Of a stretch of 9,944 nucleotides of DNA, positions 6,824 through 9,944 are shown piece by piece. The DNA comes from an uncultured Eubacteriales bacterium. GTDB lineage: Bacteria; Bacillota_A; Clostridia; Saccharofermentanales; Saccharofermentanaceae. The stretch spans positions 1-9,944 of the forward strand of contig OMQY01000065.1 of the NCBI GenBank assembly GCA_900313405.1, read 5' to 3'. Below the pieces are notes generated by a model. The model worked only from the letters and a program-made list of their open reading frames with translations. It did no database searches and had not been told where the DNA came from. Numbering within the stretch: position 1 is the first letter of the stretch; each line of letters begins with the position of its first letter. The position numbers and the translations under genes were made by a program.

Positions 6824-7528
6824 TTATATAGTACCTTCCAATCCGAAATACAGATTGACCGCATAAGTGTCCTCATAAGGTCTTTCCGATACCGGAGTTA
6901 TCTCCATCCAGAACCCGAGCCTCAATACTCCGTCTGTAGTGATCGCTTCAGCATACATGGAATCATCGAAAATACTGACACCGTCGCTCCTCTCGGTAAA
7001 CTCGATACCCAGATACTTGGAATACAGCGTCAATAGATTGCTCCACAGTTGATACATACTGTACCGGTTACATGTGAAATACATCTGTCCCGATATGACA
7101 AGACCGGAACTGATATCTGCATATAAAGTCGTATTCCCCACACTGAAATCCGCGATATTCATTATCTCGTACTTTTGATTGATCGCCATATACGTGTTGC
7201 TCGGACGCACGCCGAACCCGTCCTCGATTATATCGAACAGCTCCAGCGTAAAATCATTTATGTTGTTGCTGTAACTGCTGAACTCCTCATAATCAAGGCT
7301 CTCGATGCCCTGCTCCAGCTGAAGGGCTCTCTTTATCCTCTCCTCGACCTCTACGGAATTCTCACCATAGGGAGATATGGCCTCGATCTCCACCGCATCA
7401 CTGTATCCGGTACTTCTCTTGATCTTGCGGTCAATAAAAAGCCTCGGGACAGTCACCCCGGCGATAATGATCATCACCGTCAGCAGGACAAGGACAACTA
7501 TACGTCTTATGAGCGTACTCCTATTCAT
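6824..7528 (-). CDS. Single-pass membrane protein of unknown family, linked to a two-component system
   Basis: I do not recognise this family. The 234-residue product has a short basic N-terminus, one strongly hydrophobic helix (about 9-32) and an extracytoplasmic or periplasm-facing remainder of about 200 residues, rich in Tyr, Ser, Asp and Glu, with no visible enzyme motif. One cysteine (153) is present in that part and there is no lipobox, so it is membrane-anchored rather than a lipoprotein. Three in-frame ATGs exist (7543, 7534, 7528). I chose 7528 because AGGAGG lies exactly six bases before it; that gives an 8 bp overlap with the kinase gene (ATGAATAG). Its place directly behind a kinase, with one membrane helix and a large outer domain, resembles in layout the YycH/YycI regulators of WalK, but I see no sequence basis for homology. 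A role in modulating the kinase is inference. No terminator follows it. Confidence 0.85.
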   Translation of the reverse strand: MNRSTLIRRIVVLVLLTVMIIIAGVTVPRLFIDRKIKRSTGYSDAVEIEAISPYGENSVEVEERIKRALQLEQGIESLDYEEFSSYSNNINDFTLELFDIIEDGFGVRPSNTYMAINQKYEIMNIADFSVGNTTLYADISSGLVISGQMYFTCNRYSMYQLWSNLLTLYSKYLGIEFTERSDGVSIFDDSMYAEAITTDGVLRLGFWMEITPVSERPYEDTYAVNLYFGLEGTI

Positions 7529-8936
7529 CGTCATCCTCCTCATACGTATCGGTGATCAGCTTAAGCTTCAGCCTGACCGCTGTTCCCTGACCCACACGGC
7601 TCCATATATCGAGATTTGTCCCGTGGATATCAGCTATCCTCTGACAGAGTGCGAGTCCCAATCCCGCGCCGTTCTCCTTACGGGATCTGGCCTTATCCAC
7701 CATGTAGAAAGCCTCCGTAACACGTGCCAGCTCATCCTTCGGAATGCCGCGGCCGTTATCTACTACTGCGATCCTGTAATACTCTCCCTCGACCCAGCCG
7801 AGGACGGCAACATTGGCACCGCCGGACTTAAAGGCATTATCTATCAGATTAAGTATCATCGTCTTGAACAGATCCATCTCGATCTTGACATAGCCGTCGT
7901 CACAGTGGAACTCGATCGGAACTCTTTTTCGAGCGGACAACGGTCTGACGGTGTTCTCGACATCGATCATGAATTCCTTCATCGATGTCTCCTCGAAAAT
8001 AAAATCGGACTTGGTAATGTTGATAAGCTTCATCAACTTGAACGACAGTGCCTCAAGCCTCATTCCCTCATTGAGGATAAAGCCTGCTGCATCACGCGCT
8101 TCATTGATAGGCAGGTTCTTCTGATAAAGCGTATCGGCATATCCGATGATACTCGTCATGGGGGTCTTGAGCTCATGTGCAAAAGCCGCGGTAAAGTCTT
8201 CCCTCTGCCTTACCGCCAGTTCGAGCTTGGAGATCTTATCTTGTATGGAGTCGGCCATGTTGTTGAAGGTCTTCGCCAGGTCACCGATCTCGTCTCTCGG
8301 GAAAACAGTCGCCCTGACCTCATACTTTCCCTTGGAGAAAGCCTTGCTTACATGGGTAAGCTGCTTGATAGGGTGAGTGATGATGACCGAGAAGGCGAGT
8401 GAGATCACGGCGCATACACAGAATGCTATAAGGATAACGACCGTGCAACGGTTACGGAGCACATCGGCAGATTCATATACATTCGTAATATCGCCCACCG
8501 TCTCGAGCGTCATCCCGAACGAATTCTGCGTAAACGTGCTTTGAAGGATGAGATAGTATCTGTCGCCCTCCTCGACTACATAATAATCTACATATCCCTG
8601 ATCCCTGCTCCCTTTGTACCAGTCATCGGATATCGCTTCGGTCGCGATAAGCGGTTTCCCGCTCATATTGTACAGTGCAAGTTCGACATTCATCGAATCG
8701 GCGGTCTGCTCGGTAACAGACGTTACCGTGGCCGCATCGACATCTGCCCCTCGCATGACTGACATGATCCCCGACTGGATCGCGAGCTTAACGAGCTGAT
8801 GCTGTTTGACGTTTGCTTCAACCTGATCATCGAAAGAGTTGTCTATACTGATGCTCACGACCAAATACTCCGTGAACGCCAGCGCCACGGTAAGGATAAC
8901 GAGCATCAGAGTGTATAGCTTGGTGAAGAAACGCAT
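7521..8936 (-). CDS. Sensor histidine kinase with HAMP domain
   Basis: This is a membrane sensor kinase that would autophosphorylate and pass phosphate to the regulator encoded just upstream. The 471-residue product has a membrane helix at about 7-30, an extracytoplasmic sensor domain of about 130 residues (31-160), a second helix at about 164-187, a HAMP linker (about 188-240, with RDEIGDLAKTFNNMA) and a HisKA segment with phospho-acceptor His254 in FAHELKTPM. The ATPase domain has the N box NLIDNAFK (363-370), G1 DNGRGIP (393-399), an FYMVDKARSRK F-box region and G2 GAGLGLAL (423-430). All catalytic motifs look intact. There is no PAS domain between HAMP and HisKA, which argues against WalK. 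The tail is acidic (EEDDDE). It starts 7 bp after the regulator gene; a GGAG in the last regulator codon is about 10 bases upstream. The stimulus is unknown. Confidence 0.95.
   Translation of the reverse strand: MRFFTKLYTLMLVILTVALAFTEYLVVSISIDNSFDDQVEANVKQHQLVKLAIQSGIMSVMRGADVDAATVTSVTEQTADSMNVELALYNMSGKPLIATEAISDDWYKGSRDQGYVDYYVVEEGDRYYLILQSTFTQNSFGMTLETVGDITNVYESADVLRNRCTVVILIAFCVCAVISLAFSVIITHPIKQLTHVSKAFSKGKYEVRATVFPRDEIGDLAKTFNNMADSIQDKISKLELAVRQREDFTAAFAHELKTPMTSIIGYADTLYQKNLPINEARDAAGFILNEGMRLEALSFKLMKLINITKSDFIFEETSMKEFMIDVENTVRPLSARKRVPIEFHCDDGYVKIEMDLFKTMILNLIDNAFKSGGANVAVLGWVEGEYYRIAVVDNGRGIPKDELARVTEAFYMVDKARSRKENGAGLGLALCQRIADIHGTNLDIWSRVGQGTAVRLKLKLITDTYEEDDDE
7535..7540 (-). 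promoter_or_regulatory. Ribosome binding site of the membrane protein, within the kinase stop region
   Basis: AGGAGG on the minus strand, six bases before the ATG at 7528, is made from the Glu-Glu-Asp codons of the acidic kinase C-terminus. It decides the start at 7528 over 7543 and 7534, which it overlaps or touches. Confidence 0.75.
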
Positions 8937-8943
8937 TTGAGAC

Positions 8944-9603
8944 TTACTCCGGCAGATGGAGGCGGTAGCCTATGCGGAACACGGTCTGGATGAGATCCTC
9001 CCATCCGAGTTTCTTACGGATACGCTGTATATGATTATCGAGCGTCCTTGTCTGACCGAGATAGTCCTCACGCCACACCGACTCATAGAGATATTCACGC
9101 GTCAAAGCTATATTGCGGTTTCTTATCAGTGTATCGAGAAGATCAAATTCCTTAGTTGTAAGAGGTACAAGTTCGCCTGCCTTGATAACGGTCCTGGAAT
9201 CGAGTTTGACTTCGACATCTCCTATGGTGATCTCATCCTTGGGCTTAGCAGTACGTCTCAATACCGACTCGACTCTGGCGATCAGTTCTCCGACCTGAAA
9301 CGGCTTACAAACATAGTCATCAGCACCCATCTTAAGACCGCGGATCCTGTCGTTGACCTCGTTCATCGCAGAGATGATGATAACCGGCGTACCGAGCCTC
9401 TTGATAAAATCAAGCAGCTCATAGCCGCTTATCTTCGGTAACATGAGGTCGAGCAGTACGAGATCCCACATGCCGGATTCGAGGGCATCCCTGCCCTCTT
9501 CACCATCGGTCGCAAGAGTACAATCATAGTGCTCGGCCGTCAATGTCATATATATGAGGTTACCTATAGAGGCATCATCTTCAACGATAAGTATACGTAG
9601 CAT
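8944..9603 (-). CDS. OmpR/PhoB-family response regulator
   Basis: This DNA-binding regulator is the likely partner of the adjacent kinase. The 219-residue product has a receiver domain (about 2-115) with acidic residues Asp9 and Asp10, phospho-acceptor Asp52 in LLDLMLP, switch residue Ser78, Tyr97 and Lys100 in DDYVCKPF, so the phosphorylation site is complete. The C-terminal winged-helix domain (about 125-217) includes LTTKEFDLLDTL (148-159), the region TRTLDNHIQRIRKKLG (185-200) typical of the recognition helix, and the terminal VFRIGYRL hairpin. The ATG at 9603 gives the canonical MLRILIVEDD start; GGAG lies only three bases upstream, a short spacing. It is the first gene of the three-gene operon behind a probable promoter at 9631-9660. 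The regulated targets are not shown by this window. Confidence 0.96.
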   Translation of the reverse strand: MLRILIVEDDASIGNLIYMTLTAEHYDCTLATDGEEGRDALESGMWDLVLLDLMLPKISGYELLDFIKRLGTPVIIISAMNEVNDRIRGLKMGADDYVCKPFQVGELIARVESVLRRTAKPKDEITIGDVEVKLDSRTVIKAGELVPLTTKEFDLLDTLIRNRNIALTREYLYESVWREDYLGQTRTLDNHIQRIRKKLGWEDLIQTVFRIGYRLHLPE

Positions 9604-9630
9604 CTTCTCCGCCTAGAGTTTGATACCACT

Positions 9631-9660
9631 ATTTTACACATAAATCAGCCGATATTTCAC
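9631..9660 (-). promoter_or_regulatory. Possible promoter of the two-component operon
   Basis: On the minus strand TAAAAT (9636-9631) is a good -10 element. Eighteen bases upstream is GTGAAA (9660-9655), four of six matches to the -35 consensus. This weak -35 would suit a regulated promoter, and it overlaps the stop codon of the gene at the right edge. The leader to the regulator ATG would be about 20 bases. Confidence 0.45.
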
Positions 9661-9944
9661 CCGTTGCGTAAAAATGACAACTTTGACACATCTCTCCTGC
9701 CATAAGTATCGTTGCAGATGAACTTTGTCTGTTCATGGTCGAGCCCGAGGAAGACCTCGTAGAGCCACTCCTCCGATTCGCTGTCAGGCCTTGCGCGGCT
9801 GACAGACAGACACACATCACGGGTCCTGCGATAGAGCTCGACTCTCGAGCATTCTCTGCCTGCTCTGTAAAACGACTCGACAAAGGCCCACTCGGAGTCA
9901 GCCCCTTTCCCGAGATAATAAGTGCAGATCTGCAGCACCTTGTC
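9657..9944 (-). CDS. C-terminal fragment of an unrecognised protein, cut by window edge
   Basis: The frame is open from the right edge to a TGA at 9657, giving at least 95 residues, and it continues beyond the window. I do not recognise the family. The fragment is hydrophilic, with aromatic and charged residues and no membrane helix: it includes YYLGKGADSEWAF near its start, a SEEWLYEVFLGLDHEQ segment, and ends GRRDVSKLSFLRNG. Codon use resembles the confirmed genes nearby (many GAG, GTC, CTC and GAC codons), which favours a real gene over chance. A GTG at 9938 could act as a start, but a longer gene entering from the right is equally possible. It ends 53 bp before the response regulator, with no clear terminator between, so the two may be partly cotranscribed. 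A link to signalling cannot be shown. Confidence 0.6.
   Translation of the reverse strand, partial: DKVLQICTYYLGKGADSEWAFVESFYRAGRECSRVELYRRTRDVCLSVSRARPDSESEEWLYEVFLGLDHEQTKFICNDTYGRRDVSKLSFLRNG

Noticed and set aside
6682..6876. 64-codon minus-strand frame overlapping the rpmH promoter and start
   Set aside because: It overlaps the well-supported promoter, leader and rpmH start in another frame, and has no good ribosome binding site. The internal ATG in the leader (27 codons) also lacks one, so a leader peptide is not supported.
7691..7700. TTATCCACC, one mismatch from a DnaA box
   Set aside because: It is a single site inside the kinase gene, encoding conserved F-box residues, with no neighbouring copies. 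It does not indicate an origin.
7377..8402. Long plus-strand open frame (341 codons)
   Set aside because: It lies antisense to the histidine kinase and membrane protein genes, which have complete family motifs. It shows no recognisable domain and looks like a mirror of their codon bias.
8956..9441. Plus-strand open frame of 161 codons
   Set aside because: It is antisense to the response regulator, whose receiver and winged-helix motifs are intact.
7521..9603. Assignment of the signalling operon as WalRK with YycH/YycI
   Set aside because: The layout is similar, but the kinase lacks the PAS domain expected of WalK and the accessory protein shows no recognisable YycH or YycI features.
9629..9883. 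Minus-strand frame of 84 codons near the right edge
   Set aside because: It overlaps the edge fragment in another frame, has a Ser-rich composition typical of a shifted frame, and would run through the proposed operon promoter.

Overview
The window is the conserved ribosome, membrane-insertion and tRNA-modification cluster found near the replication origin in many bacteria, joined on its right to a two-component signalling operon. Every supported gene lies on the minus strand, so transcription runs from right (about 9944) to left (1). Gene families, the Gram-positive style KhpB/Jag next to YidC, strong AGGAGG-type ribosome binding sites, a short RnpA and roughly balanced base composition all suggest a member of the Bacillota, probably class Clostridia. 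I cannot name a genus from sequence alone.

Right part (9944 to 6824): the 3' end of an unrecognised gene, a probable promoter, then a tightly packed operon of an OmpR-family response regulator, a HAMP sensor histidine kinase and a single-pass membrane protein of unknown family. The kinase and membrane protein genes overlap by 8 bp if the best start is used. The acidic C-terminal codons of the kinase also form the ribosome binding site of the membrane protein gene.

Middle (6823 to 6541): a 119 bp gap holds a near-consensus housekeeping promoter driving rpmH (L34, 44 residues). The rpmH stop codon runs directly into a hairpin with a T-rich tract. This probable terminator or attenuator separates the abundant ribosomal protein mRNA from the seven genes downstream.

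Left part (6515 to 1): rnpA (TTG start), yidD, yidC, jag/khpB, mnmE, mnmG and rsmG form one compact run with overlaps or gaps of 1 to 21 bp. RnpA is the RNase P protein. YidD and YidC act in membrane protein insertion. KhpB binds RNA. MnmE and MnmG together modify the wobble uridine of tRNAs, and RsmG methylates 16S rRNA. rsmG runs off the left edge with nearly its full length present.

In the common arrangement rpmH is preceded by a divergent dnaA and the origin. Here no dnaA and no DnaA-box cluster is visible; the two-component operon occupies that place on the same strand. I see no mobile element, CRISPR array, tRNA or rRNA gene. Most of the window is ordinary core genome. The least explained parts are the kinase-linked membrane protein, the right-edge gene fragment and the regulatory arrangement around rpmH.
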